A stretch of 64,000 bases of DNA. Origin: Archangium primigenium. Its GTDB lineage: Bacteria > Myxococcota > Myxococcia > Myxococcales > Myxococcaceae. Shown piece after piece: positions 8,751 to 17,950 of this stretch. Within the stretch, counting starts at the first letter, position 1. Every line of letters begins with the position of its first letter. Both the position numbers and the translations under genes were made by a program. The notes under the pieces were generated by a model. It searched no databases. It saw only the letters and a program-made list of their open reading frames with translations, and was not told the origin of the DNA. The stretch is from positions 6,386,001-6,450,000 of the forward strand of contig NZ_JADWYI010000001.1 of the NCBI RefSeq assembly GCF_016904885.1, written 5' to 3'.

Positions 8751-10568
8751 ATGGCCACCGCGGAGCTCATCTTGAAGCAGGGGCGCATCGCGACGGGAGA
8801 CCCCCACCGGCCGCGTGTGGACGCGGTGGCCATCCAGGACGGCCGCTTCCGCGCCGTGGGCACGGAGGCCGAGGTCATGGCCTGGAAGGGCGCGGACACC
8901 CGGGTGATCGATCTGGGCGGCCGGACCGTCATTCCCGGACTCATCGACTCGCACATCCACACCATCCGCGGGGGGCTGAACTACAACCTGGAGCTGCGCT
9001 GGGATGGGGTGCCGTCCCTGGCGGATGCCCTGCGTCGGTTGCGCGCGCAGGCCCAGCGGACCCCTCCCCCCCAGTGGGTGCGCGTGGTGGGCGGATGGAA
9101 CGAGTTCCAGTTCGCCGAGAAGCGACTGCCCACGCTCGAGGAACTCAACGCCGCGGCGCCCGAGACGCCCGTCTTCGTCCTGTATCTCTATGGCCTCGCG
9201 CTGCTCAACGGGGCGGCGCTCCGGGCCGTGGGCTACACGAAGGACACGCCCAATCCGCCCGGCGGGGAGATCCAACGGGACAAGCAAGGCCATCCCACGG
9301 GGCTGCTCATCGCCCGGCCCAACGCGTCCATCCTGTACTCGACCCTCGCCAAGGGACCGCGGCTGTCCTACGAGGACCAGGTCAACTCCACGCGCCACTT
9401 CATGCGCGAGCTCAACCGGCTCGGACTGACGAGCGTCATCGACGCGGGCGGCGGGTTCCAGAACTATCCGGACGACTACCGCGTCATCGAGGAGCTGCAC
9501 GCCCAGGGGCTGCTCACCGTGCGCATCGCCTACAACCTCTTCACCCAGAAGCCCCAGGGGGAACTCGAGGACTTCCGCCGGTGGACGGCGACGACGACCC
9601 CCGGCCAGGGGGACGCGTTCTACCGGCTCAATGGCGCGGGGGAGATGCTCGTCTTCTCCGCGGCGGACTTCGAGGACTTCCTCGAGCCGAGGCCGGACCT
9701 GCCCGCCACGCTCGAGGACGAGCTCGAGGCGGTGGTGCGCCATCTGGCCGAGCACCGCTGGCCCTTCCGGCTGCACGCCACCTATGACGAGTCCATCACG
9801 CGCTTCCTGGACGTCTTCGAGCGGGTGAACCGGGACGTGCCCTTCCAGGGGCTCAAGTGGTGGTTCGACCACGCGGAGACCATCTCCCCGCGCAACCTGG
9901 AGCGCACGCGGGCGCTCGGGGGCGGCATCGCCATCCAGAACCGGATGTCCTTCCAGGGCGAGCATTTCCTCGCGCGCTACGGCGCGGAGGCCGCGGCCCA
10001 CGCCCCGCCCATTCGCGGCATGCTCGAGCTGGGCATCCCCGTGGGCGCGGGAACGGATGCCACGCGCGTCTCCAGCTACAACCCCTGGGTCTCCCTGTAC
10101 TGGCTCGTCACCGGGACCACCGTGGGGGGCCAGGCGTTGCGCCCCCCCACCCAGCGCATGAGCCGGGAAGAGGCCTTGCGCCTCTACACCGAGGGGAGCG
10201 CCTGGTTCTCCGGCGAGGAGAAGGACAAGGGACGCATCGCCGAGGGGCGGCTGGCCGACCTCGCGGTGCTCTCCGGCGACTACTTCTCGGTGCCCGAGGA
10301 GGAGATCAAGCACCTGGAGTCGGTGTTGACGCTCGTGGATGGCAAGGTGGTGCACGGCTCGGGCGGGTTCGCGCCGCTCGCCCCGCCCCTGCCGCCGGTG
10401 AGCCCGGGCTGGTCGCCGGTGACGCTCGGGGGAAGAGGCGCCTCGGCGGCGGGGCCCGCCCCCTCCGGGCATGCGCACGTCCATGCCCATCCGCACCCGC
10501 ATCCCCACCCGCACGGGTCGCTGTTGACGGGGCCGTGGGACCGGGGCTGTGATTGTTTCGTCTTCTGA
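8751..10568 (+). CDS. YtcJ-like amidohydrolase with histidine-rich C-terminal tail
   Basis: 605 residues. ATG 8751 follows a good GAGGGAG ribosome-binding site. An N-terminal beta domain (residues 1-60) leads to the TIM barrel with GLIDSHIHTIRGG (metal HxH), followed by later barrel blocks LHATYDES, WWFDHAETISPRN and GIPVGAGTDATRVSSYNPW, and then EGRLADLAVLSGDYF. This is the COG1574/YtcJ layout of metal-dependent N- or amide-bond hydrolases; substrate unknown. The last ~33 residues add HAHVHAHPHPHPHPH and a C-D-C end, unusual for the family and possibly metal-binding. Co-directional with the ABM gene 12 bases downstream. Confidence 0.85.
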   Translation: MATAELILKQGRIATGDPHRPRVDAVAIQDGRFRAVGTEAEVMAWKGADTRVIDLGGRTVIPGLIDSHIHTIRGGLNYNLELRWDGVPSLADALRRLRAQAQRTPPPQWVRVVGGWNEFQFAEKRLPTLEELNAAAPETPVFVLYLYGLALLNGAALRAVGYTKDTPNPPGGEIQRDKQGHPTGLLIARPNASILYSTLAKGPRLSYEDQVNSTRHFMRELNRLGLTSVIDAGGGFQNYPDDYRVIEELHAQGLLTVRIAYNLFTQKPQGELEDFRRWTATTTPGQGDAFYRLNGAGEMLVFSAADFEDFLEPRPDLPATLEDELEAVVRHLAEHRWPFRLHATYDESITRFLDVFERVNRDVPFQGLKWWFDHAETISPRNLERTRALGGGIAIQNRMSFQGEHFLARYGAEAAAHAPPIRGMLELGIPVGAGTDATRVSSYNPWVSLYWLVTGTTVGGQALRPPTQRMSREEALRLYTEGSAWFSGEEKDKGRIAEGRLADLAVLSGDYFSVPEEEIKHLESVLTLVDGKVVHGSGGFAPLAPPLPPVSPGWSPVTLGGRGASAAGPAPSGHAHVHAHPHPHPHPHGSLLTGPWDRGCDCFVF

Positions 10569-10580
10569 GGAGGTCTGGAC

Positions 10581-11156
10581 GTGAGGGAAGTCGTGATGGA
10601 GGGCACGAAGGTGCACGCGGACTGTGCGCGGCCCGCCAAGATCGTGTTGGAGCGGCGCGTGCGGCCGGGCGCGCGGCCCGCATTCACCCGGTGGCTCGAG
10701 GAGCTGATGGCCGCGGCGGCGAGTGCCCCGAACCATCAGGGCTCCAGTGTGTTCACCGTGGGAGAGGACGACTTCTACATCCTCCTGCGCTTCGCGACCC
10801 AGGGGGATCTCGAGCGCTGGCAGGCCTCGGCCGGGACGGCGGAGTTGCTGCACCGGGGCGATGAGCACGCGCTCGCGTCCGGGCAGGCCCACGTGCGCAG
10901 CGGCCTGGAGACCTGGTTCACGGTCCCGGGTCGGCCCGCCCCTCCGATGCCGCCACCACGCTGGAAGATGGCGCTGGTGACGTGGCTCGCGCTGCTGCCG
11001 CAGGCGCTGCTGCTCGGGCAGATCATCCCCTCGGGGCTGCCAGTGCTGGTGCGGGTGTCGCTCGCCACGGCGATCCCCGTGGCCATGCTCACCTGGGTGT
11101 TGATGCCGCGCCTGACGAAGCTGCTCTACGGATGGCTCTACGCCCGCGCGAAGTAG
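10581..11156 (+). CDS. Antibiotic biosynthesis monooxygenase (ABM)-domain protein with C-terminal membrane segments
   Basis: 191 residues. GTG 10581 is chosen because GAGGAGG lies seven bases upstream, overlapping the previous stop. Residues ~10-110 resemble the ABM ferredoxin-like fold (KIVLERRVRPGARPAFTRWL, then DDFYILLRFATQGDLERWQ). Residues ~130-185 hold two hydrophobic segments (MALVTWLALLPQALLLGQII and VSLATAIPVAMLTWVLMP), so the domain is membrane-tethered. Such ABM-TM fusions are known as hypothetical proteins; the reaction is unknown. Tight spacing suggests an operon with the amidohydrolase gene. Confidence 0.75.
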   Translation: MREVVMEGTKVHADCARPAKIVLERRVRPGARPAFTRWLEELMAAAASAPNHQGSSVFTVGEDDFYILLRFATQGDLERWQASAGTAELLHRGDEHALASGQAHVRSGLETWFTVPGRPAPPMPPPRWKMALVTWLALLPQALLLGQIIPSGLPVLVRVSLATAIPVAMLTWVLMPRLTKLLYGWLYARAK

Positions 11157-11174
11157 GGATGCGAAGATGGGGGG

Positions 11175-12086
11175 ATGCTCGACGCCCTCACCCTGGATCA
11201 ACTCCGCACCTTCATCGCCGTCGTGGATGAGGGCAGCTTCTCCTCCGCGGGACGTCGGCTCAGGCGCGTCCAGTCCGCGGTCAGCCATTCCATGGCCAAC
11301 CTCGAGAGCCAGTTGGGGGTGAGGTTGTGGGACCGGTCCACCAAGGTGCCCACGCTCACCGAGGAGGGCCGCGTCCTGCTCACCGGCGCCCGGCGCATCT
11401 GCGCCGAGGTGGACGCGCTCAAGCGGGTGGCCGAGTCGTTCGCGACGGGCCTGGAGACGAGCGTCTCGCTGATCGTCGACGCCATCCTCCCGATGCGCGC
11501 CATCGTCGATCTCTGCCGGGAGTTCGCCGTGAAGTTCCCCACCGTCCAGTTGCGCTTGTCCCTGGACACGCTCTCGGCGGTCTCCGCCCGGGTGCTCGAC
11601 GGGACGTGCCAGGTGGGGGTGATTGGCCCGGCGGCCCAGGCGCGCGGGTTGGAGCGCAAGCACCTCACCTCGGTGCGGATGGTCCCGGTGGTGTCCCGGG
11701 AGCATCCCCTCGCCCGCCTTCCGGGTCGGCTCGAGGCCGCGGCTTTCGCCGACCACGTGCACATCGTGTTGAGCGAGCGCGATCACACCCAGCCCACTGA
11801 CGATCAGGCCATCCTGTGCTCCAACACCTGGCGCGTCGCGGACCTGGGCACCAAGCACGCCCTGCTGCGCGGAGGGCTCGGCTGGGGGAACATGCCCGAG
11901 CACATGGTGAAGGAGGACCTCGCCAGTGGCCGGCTGGTGCGCCTCGAGGTCGCCGCCTGGGGGGAGGACACCTGGCTGCTGGCGTTGTCCATCGTGCACC
12001 GCCCGGAGTTGCTCAAGGGGCCGGCCACCCGCTGGTTGCTGGAGCGCATGGCCGAGCTGTGCTGGAGGGATCTCGGGGAGCCCTGA
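11175..12086 (+). CDS. LysR-family transcriptional regulator
   Basis: 303 residues. The N-terminal winged HTH (residues 3-62) reads LTLDQLRTFIAVVDEGSFSS, then AGRRLRRVQSAVSHSMANLE, the LysR signature. The rest is the two-lobed substrate-binding domain. It starts 18 bases after the ABM gene on the same strand, so it may belong to the amidohydrolase-ABM transcript and respond to a substrate or product of those enzymes (inference). Confidence 0.92.
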   Translation: MLDALTLDQLRTFIAVVDEGSFSSAGRRLRRVQSAVSHSMANLESQLGVRLWDRSTKVPTLTEEGRVLLTGARRICAEVDALKRVAESFATGLETSVSLIVDAILPMRAIVDLCREFAVKFPTVQLRLSLDTLSAVSARVLDGTCQVGVIGPAAQARGLERKHLTSVRMVPVVSREHPLARLPGRLEAAAFADHVHIVLSERDHTQPTDDQAILCSNTWRVADLGTKHALLRGGLGWGNMPEHMVKEDLASGRLVRLEVAAWGEDTWLLALSIVHRPELLKGPATRWLLERMAELCWRDLGEP

Positions 12087-12187
12087 GGCCCTTCCGGCGG
12101 TGCGCACGTGCCCGCGTGGGGACGCGGGGCGTTGAGCTTCCAGTTCTCGCTCACCGCAGTGACGCGGCGCAACGTCCGCGCACCGCC

Positions 12188-13828
12188 TCAGTCGGCGGGC
12201 CCACTCCCGGTGACGACAGGCACGGCGAAGAAAAACGTCGTCCCCTGGCCGGGTCCGCTCTCGACGTGGACGTGTCCTCCATGCGCCTCGATGATGCTTT
12301 TGACGATGAACAGACCCAGGCCAATCCCTCGGCAGTCATTCGGGTTGGCCTGCCAGAAGCGCTCGAAGAGATGCGCGCGGGTCTCATCGGAGAGCCCGGG
12401 ACCCGTGTCCGCCACCAGGAACTCCACCTGACCTCCCGCCACGCGTCCTCCCAAGCGCACGCTGTTTCCGGTGGGCGTGAACTTCAGCGCATTCCCCACC
12501 AGGTTGGAGAACACCTGAAGCAGGCGGTCACGGTCTCCCCGGATGAGAGGCAGTTGCTCCACGTCATCGAGGCGCAGTTGGACATCACTCGCGAGGGGAA
12601 GCAGCGTATCGAATGCCTCCCGGAGGAGCGCTTCCGCGGAATGAATGCCCATGTTCATGGACAGCGATTGCCCGGCTTGCAGCCGGGACACGTCCAGCAG
12701 GTCCTCCGTGAGCCGCTTCATCCGATGCGCGGACAAGGAGATGCGGCTCAGCCATTTCTCGAAGTTCTCGGCCAGACCCATCGGCCCGGCGTCCCCCGCC
12801 TTGGTCTTCATCAACCGCGTCGCCATGAGGATGGCGCTCAGCGGATTGCGCAGGTCGTGCGCCACGATGCTCAAGACCACATCACGGGCCTCGATGGCCT
12901 GACGGGCGCTCTGGTACAGCCTGGCGTTTTCGAGTGCCAGGCCGGCGAGCCGCCCCAGTTGCACCGAGGTCTGCAAATCCCTCGCGGTATAGACCCGGTT
13001 GGACTCGGAGGAGATGAACATCAACGCGCCCAGCAATTGGCCGTTGACCACCAGGGGCACCCCCATGAAGGAGCGCGGTGCGACCTGGTGAAGCAGCTCC
13101 AGGTGCTTGCGGCTTTGGGCCATGAGCGGCAGCATCTCCGGCGAGACGTGCGGGACGAGCACGGGCTGGCGGCCTTCCATGGTCTGCCGTGCGAGGTAGG
13201 GCTGGCTTGCGTCCAGCAGGAAGCCCCGCATCGAGTCCAACGTGGACGGGTGAACCGGGCGCCGGTGGGCGACCTCCACGATGCGCACCTGGGGCGGCTC
13301 TCCGAGATAGACCAGACACCAATCCGCCAGCGACTCCGTCGCCAGTTGTGCCACGCGCGAGAGCGTCCGGTCGTAGTCCAGCGACGTGGAGGAGAGCAGT
13401 TCTCCGGCGTGCATGAGGTAGCGCTGGGACTCCTCTCGCTGCGTCTGCTCGGAGACGTCCCGGAGGATGATCGCCAGGACGTACCTGTCCTCCCCCACCG
13501 TGAGTTTGGAGATGGTGGCCTCCGCGGAGAACTCCTCGCCCCCCTTGCGCACTCCAGCGAGGTGCCGACGCTCCCCCATTCGACGAGAGCGCTCCTGGCC
13601 CTCGGCGAAGTGTTGGATGAGCCGACGATGGGTGTGCCGGAAACGTTCGGGCAGCAATAACTCGAGGCCCTGACCGATCGTCTCCTCGGCCGTGTAGCCG
13701 AAAATCCTCTCCGCGCCCTGGTTGAACTCGGTGATGTGTTGTGTGTCGTCGATGACGATGATGGCGTCCGCGGAGACGGTGACGAGTTGCGCCATCCAGT
13801 CCTGTGATGCCGATCGCCTCTTGCTCAT
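12188..13828 (-). CDS. PAS-GAF sensor histidine kinase
   Basis: 546 residues from ATG 13828, which has GGAGGGAG just upstream; longer starts exist. Order: PAS (residues ~15-130, with IDDTQHITEFNQGAERIFGY), GAF (~140-300), HisKA with the phospho-acceptor His in VAHDLRNPLSAIL, and HATPase_c with N-box FSNLVGNALKFTP, G1 ADTGPGLSDET and G2 GIGLGLFIVKSI. There are no membrane segments, so it is cytosolic, sensing through PAS/GAF. No response regulator gene lies beside it; it is an orphan kinase, as is common in myxobacteria. Signal unknown. Confidence 0.9.
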   Translation of the reverse strand: MSKRRSASQDWMAQLVTVSADAIIVIDDTQHITEFNQGAERIFGYTAEETIGQGLELLLPERFRHTHRRLIQHFAEGQERSRRMGERRHLAGVRKGGEEFSAEATISKLTVGEDRYVLAIILRDVSEQTQREESQRYLMHAGELLSSTSLDYDRTLSRVAQLATESLADWCLVYLGEPPQVRIVEVAHRRPVHPSTLDSMRGFLLDASQPYLARQTMEGRQPVLVPHVSPEMLPLMAQSRKHLELLHQVAPRSFMGVPLVVNGQLLGALMFISSESNRVYTARDLQTSVQLGRLAGLALENARLYQSARQAIEARDVVLSIVAHDLRNPLSAILMATRLMKTKAGDAGPMGLAENFEKWLSRISLSAHRMKRLTEDLLDVSRLQAGQSLSMNMGIHSAEALLREAFDTLLPLASDVQLRLDDVEQLPLIRGDRDRLLQVFSNLVGNALKFTPTGNSVRLGGRVAGGQVEFLVADTGPGLSDETRAHLFERFWQANPNDCRGIGLGLFIVKSIIEAHGGHVHVESGPGQGTTFFFAVPVVTGSGPAD

Positions 13829-14000
13829 ACTCCCTCCGGCCATCGCGATGGGTCGCGGCGACACGCCCCACCTTCCAACACACGTTCAGCCAGCCCCTCA
13901 TTTTATCAGGAGCGGCCGTGAGCGTCACGCCAGCGGGGGGGGGACGGCCTTGGTGCCAGGAGTTGTCCCGAGAGATATTGTGATGTGAAACGGAATCGTC

Positions 14001-15074
14001 CTACTGGGTCGCCCAGAGGCCACCCCTCCCCCACCAGGCACGCCATGACGGACGGATGCGGTTCCAACAATCCTGCTCGTCCCTGGCACCGGACGCGCCC
14101 GCCTGGCGCAGCGTGTGGGTGAGTTCCATGAGCAGTGGGCCGCGCGACCGCGCCTTCTTCTCCTCGCCCCCTGGCCGGGGCAGGACGGAGAGGACCTCGA
14201 CGATGCGCTCCTGGGCATCGTCGGGTGACATGCGGGTCCCCAGCGCGGGTGACTTCTTCACGTGCTCGGACCGCTCCTCCAACTGCAGCATCCGCTCGGA
14301 GATGCGCTCCGTGTGGCGCCGCACGTCCCTCCGGGTCGGCGAGTCGGACGCCTGGTAGCTCTCGACCTCCACCGCGTGGGTGTCCTCGCGCAGCCGGGGG
14401 AAGAGCTTCGAGCGGGGGTGCAGATCCAGGAGCCCGGCCAGCGCGAAGCCGTGCAGCTTCGCCTCGGGTGACGGGGACTCCAGCAAGCGGTCGACCGCTG
14501 GTCGTGCGAAGCCTCCGAGCGTCGCGAGCTCGTTCCTCAACCGCGCGAAGTCCTCGCGCTCGGGCAACAGCGTGGCCCACGGGCCGGTCTCGTCGCCACC
14601 CCCCTCAGGGGGCCTGCGCTCGGCGATCAGCGCCTCGGTGGTGGTGACCCGCGTCCAGGGCTCCACGAGCCGCAGACCCCGCTTCACCTCGGCGGCCATC
14701 CAGGCCCTCAGGTGGGGGTGGGCCTCGAGCCGCTCCAGGGACACCCAATGGCGCGTCAGCTCCCGGAGGGCCTCCAGGAGACGGGCGCGGCTCGCGTCGT
14801 CTCGCGCCGTGCGCGCCTGCTGCTCGAGTCGAGGCAGCAGCTTGTCGGCCCAGGGCAGCAGCCGGAGGAGCGCTTCCAGGCGCTGGGCCGGCTCCTCTTT
14901 CACGAGCCAGCCCACCAGTTCCTCCGGGGTCTGCCGCCCGGTGTCGGGTGGGAGCTCCACCGGGGAGCGCACGCTCGCGGGCCGCGCGTAGGGGTCCGTC
15001 TCCACCGCCTGGGCACTCGCGCCACCCGCCGCGAGCAAGACCCCCAGCACCACGCCTCGCGCACGATTCCTCAT
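14001..15074 (-). CDS. Exported helical protein of unknown function
   Basis: 357 residues from ATG 15074, chosen because a signal peptide follows (ARGVVLGVLLAAGGASAQA). The mature protein is mostly charged alpha-helix, with leucine-rich heptad-like stretches (AQRLEALLRLLPWADKLLPR and TRRDVRRHTERISERMLQLE) and a HEAT-like look in the first half. I do not recognise a family. The C-terminal ~40 residues carry several Trp. Divergent from the first paralog of the 15183-18796 array; no functional link is visible. Confidence 0.6.
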   Translation of the reverse strand: MRNRARGVVLGVLLAAGGASAQAVETDPYARPASVRSPVELPPDTGRQTPEELVGWLVKEEPAQRLEALLRLLPWADKLLPRLEQQARTARDDASRARLLEALRELTRHWVSLERLEAHPHLRAWMAAEVKRGLRLVEPWTRVTTTEALIAERRPPEGGGDETGPWATLLPEREDFARLRNELATLGGFARPAVDRLLESPSPEAKLHGFALAGLLDLHPRSKLFPRLREDTHAVEVESYQASDSPTRRDVRRHTERISERMLQLEERSEHVKKSPALGTRMSPDDAQERIVEVLSVLPRPGGEEKKARSRGPLLMELTHTLRQAGASGARDEQDCWNRIRPSWRAWWGRGGLWATQ

Positions 15075-15182
15075 GCCCCGAGCCTCACCCAGGCGAGCCC
15101 GAAGCGTCCAGCCCCCGCGCGTCACACTCCGGGGGACGCCCCTCCATTCCCATGGACAGAACAGCACGTGCCCGGGGAAACC

Positions 15183-16496
15183 ATGGCCGCCGATCCACAA
15201 CAGCTCTCGCAGGCGATTCATGACCTCATCCATGACGCCCTGACCACCGCGCCGCCCGGCGGCCAGCCCGTGATGGACCCCGCCTCCACGGTGTTGAGCT
15301 TGAGCATCCCGGGTCTGCCGTTGGATCCCACCGAGTTCGCCAATCCCTGGACGCCTCTGAATCCCGGGGGAAACCCCGTGACGGCGGAGAACTTCGCCGC
15401 GCTGGTGGATGCCATCCCCGAGGTGTCCACCGTCTACACCCCCACTGGCCAATCCATCGAGACGCTCTATGGACAGCTCGTCCAGGCCAACACACCCACG
15501 ACGCCTCCGCTCCCGATGCGCGCCCCACGGGGACGGTTCCTCCAGACGCTCGTCGAGACTCCGGCGTCTCTCCACGCGCTCGATCTGAGAATGGCTCACG
15601 AGGAGGCCGTGACCCGCTACATGTCACGGCTGCTGCAGGTGGACATGAATGATCCCGCCGAGAAGCAGCGCTGGGAAGCGAGCGCGGCGGACCTGAAGGC
15701 CCAGCTCCAGGTGACGGCCCAGGCCCTGAAGGCCGAGGGGGCAGTCTCCGCCGTGGGCTCGGGCCAGGCCGAGGGCCAGAACGCCAGCGTCGCCGCGCTC
15801 TTCTCCACGGCCCGGCTCAACTTCGAGCTCAGCACGCTCGGAAGCATGTGGGGGCCCGGCTTCACGTGGCACATGACCCTCGCCCAACCTCAGAACTGGT
15901 TCACCCCCGAGGCGTCTTTCTTCGAGGTGGATCTCAGGACCAGCCGGACCTTGCCCCTCCGCGGCCCTGGCCGCGGCCTGCCCTTCGCCGCGCGCACGCC
16001 CCTGAACTCCGGGCTGTGGGGATACCAGGCGCAGGGCAGACGCTTGCGTCGGCCCGTCGCGCGCGAGTCACTCGACATCCGGGTCCAATTCAAGTTCGCG
16101 CGTGTCGCCATCCGGCGGCCGTGGCTCGACGCGTCCCTGTTCTCCCTCGGGGGCTGGGCCATGGCGGGCAGGCCCCGCCTAGCCTTGTCCACCGGCTCGC
16201 TCACGGGCAACACCGGCATCTTCCCGCTGCTGCCCACCGCGCTCATCGTCGCCCGGGAGCTGCGGGTCTCCGCCGCCTGGTCCCAGGCCGACGTCACATT
16301 CATCCGCGAGCGCCTCCAACAGAAGGACCTGACCTTCGGCCCCTTCGCCCTCTCGGGTCAGTACCAAAGGCCTCGCGCCCGGGCTCCGACCCTGGCCCGA
16401 GCCACCTTCGACGGCGTGACCATCTCCGCGCCGGACCTGCAAGCCATTGGCCAGATGAGCCAGCTCATTCCCGCCTGCCCTCCGCTCGACGGGTGA
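15183..16496 (+). CDS. Unrecognised family, paralog A of a three-gene tandem array
   Basis: 437 residues, no signal peptide or membrane segment. It shares ordered blocks with the next two genes: an N-terminal helical part, VYTPTGQSIETLYGQLV, STARLNFELSTLG, a beta-rich core with FARVAIRRPWLDASLF, then LSTGSLTGNTGIFPLLPTAL followed by IVARELRVSAAWS, and the end IPACPP. Start ATG 15183 (weak GGGGAAA site). The RRPWL...NTG.FPLLP..IVAR pattern is the hallmark of the family. I cannot assign a function; a soluble beta-sandwich effector or structural protein is conceivable. It is 44 bases from paralog B, in the same transcript. Confidence 0.7.
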   Translation: MAADPQQLSQAIHDLIHDALTTAPPGGQPVMDPASTVLSLSIPGLPLDPTEFANPWTPLNPGGNPVTAENFAALVDAIPEVSTVYTPTGQSIETLYGQLVQANTPTTPPLPMRAPRGRFLQTLVETPASLHALDLRMAHEEAVTRYMSRLLQVDMNDPAEKQRWEASAADLKAQLQVTAQALKAEGAVSAVGSGQAEGQNASVAALFSTARLNFELSTLGSMWGPGFTWHMTLAQPQNWFTPEASFFEVDLRTSRTLPLRGPGRGLPFAARTPLNSGLWGYQAQGRRLRRPVARESLDIRVQFKFARVAIRRPWLDASLFSLGGWAMAGRPRLALSTGSLTGNTGIFPLLPTALIVARELRVSAAWSQADVTFIRERLQQKDLTFGPFALSGQYQRPRARAPTLARATFDGVTISAPDLQAIGQMSQLIPACPPLDG

Positions 16497-16540
16497 CAGG
16501 CGGACCCACGCAGTACCCCGCAGTCCGAGGAGTCCACACC

Positions 16541-17911
16541 ATGGCAATTGATAGCAACAAGATGCTGCAGTCCATCTACGACGCCCTGTACGGCTCGTTG
16601 ACGGGGGACGTGCCAGGCTTCACCACGGCGCGCTCGGTGCCGCCGACCAGCGGCTTCCTCACCATGCTCAAGCCTGGCCTGCGCATCGAGCCGATGCTGT
16701 ATGCGAATGCCTGGAGCCCGGTCAACCCCGAGGGCAGCGACGTCGCGGGACGCGCGCTGGCGGAGCTGGTCTCGCAGGCCCCGTCGCTCAACCCCATGTA
16801 CACGCCGATTGGCCGCGTCGAGGACTTCTACGAGGAGATCGTGCGCGCCGAGGTCGATCCCTCCCCGCCCAATCCGGCGCAGGAGGCCGCGGTGGCCGCG
16901 GCGGAGAACTTCCTCTTCGATGATGGCGTCCAGTACGACGAGGTGACGGGTCAGCCGGTGACCGTGCCCAACTCGGTGGATTCGCCGGCCTACACCAACT
17001 ACAAGAACAAGTTCCTCCTGTACGAGGCCGCGCTGACCTCGTACCTCGCCCAGTGGCAGCAGGTCGACCAGACCAGCACCAAGGACATGCAGGCCTGGGC
17101 CATCATCGCCCCCATCCTCCAGACGAAGGTGCGGATGGCCTACGCGGAGTACGAGACCAGCAAGCCCGGCGTCATCAAGGAAAAGGAGAGCATCCTCGGT
17201 CAGGCGTCGCAGACCAGCCTCGTGCGCCGCTTCGCCGAGGCGCGGCGCAACTTCGAGCTGGCGCCCCGAGGCGAGGGGTTCAGCTCGTACCTGCCGGTGC
17301 AGGTCTTCCCCGCCAACTGGGCCACCACGCAGGCCTACTCGACCGTCGACCTGAACTCGAGCGAGATGCACACGTCGAGCAGCTCGAACTTCGGCAAGTG
17401 GAACGCGGGCGGCAGCCTCAACTTCGGCCTGTTCAGCATCGGCGGCGGGGGCGGCCGGGCCTGGTCGAACCACACCCTCCACAAGGACACCACCAACCTG
17501 CGCCTCTCGTTCCAGTTCGCCCGGGTGGACATCCGGCGCGCCTGGCTCAAGGAGAACCTGCTGACCACCACGGGCTGGCGGGTGGAGGGCCGGGGCAAGA
17601 GCGCCTACTCGACCGGCAAGATCGATCCGTCCAACACGGGCGTCTTCCCCCTGCTCCCGGTCGCCTTCATCGTGGCGCGCCAGGTCCGCGCCACCGCCAG
17701 TTGGAGCGCCGTGGACAAGCAGACGTTCTCGCAGACGATCCAGGCCGGCGGCGGCATCCGCATCGGGCCCTTCCAGTTCGGCGGCGGCGGCGGCTCGACC
17801 CAGACGACCTCCTCGACGTGGTCGGCCTCCAACCAGACGGAGCTGTACACGCCGGACCTGGAGATGGTCGCGTACCTGAACCGTGTCATTCCCGCCTGCC
17901 CCCCGAAGTAG
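16541..17911 (+). CDS. Unrecognised family, paralog B of the tandem array
   Basis: 456 residues; ATG 16541 has GAGGAG eight bases upstream. It has the same block order as paralog A: MYTPIGRVEDFYEEIV, FAEARRNFELAPRGEG, FQFARVDIRRAWLKENLLTT, YSTGKIDPSNTGVFPLLPVA, FIVARQVRATASWSAVD, and the end RVIPACPP. It adds glycine-rich insertions (SIGGGGGRAW and FGGGGGSTQTTSST) around serine/threonine-rich loops, consistent with long beta-hairpins. A helical region near residues 150-240 (YTNYKNKFLLYEAALTSYL) is also found in paralog C. No signal peptide. Function unknown; the gene order suggests co-expression of all three. Confidence 0.7.
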   Translation: MAIDSNKMLQSIYDALYGSLTGDVPGFTTARSVPPTSGFLTMLKPGLRIEPMLYANAWSPVNPEGSDVAGRALAELVSQAPSLNPMYTPIGRVEDFYEEIVRAEVDPSPPNPAQEAAVAAAENFLFDDGVQYDEVTGQPVTVPNSVDSPAYTNYKNKFLLYEAALTSYLAQWQQVDQTSTKDMQAWAIIAPILQTKVRMAYAEYETSKPGVIKEKESILGQASQTSLVRRFAEARRNFELAPRGEGFSSYLPVQVFPANWATTQAYSTVDLNSSEMHTSSSSNFGKWNAGGSLNFGLFSIGGGGGRAWSNHTLHKDTTNLRLSFQFARVDIRRAWLKENLLTTTGWRVEGRGKSAYSTGKIDPSNTGVFPLLPVAFIVARQVRATASWSAVDKQTFSQTIQAGGGIRIGPFQFGGGGGSTQTTSSTWSASNQTELYTPDLEMVAYLNRVIPACPPK

Positions 17912-17950
17912 GGGCCGACGTGGGCACGCGCGAGCACGAGGAGCACGGCG

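Noticed and set aside
8631-12107. A 1158-codon minus-strand open frame
   Set aside because: It lies opposite the amidohydrolase, ABM and LysR genes, all with recognisable domains; its translation is Arg/Gly/His-rich with no domain, typical of antisense frames in GC-rich DNA.
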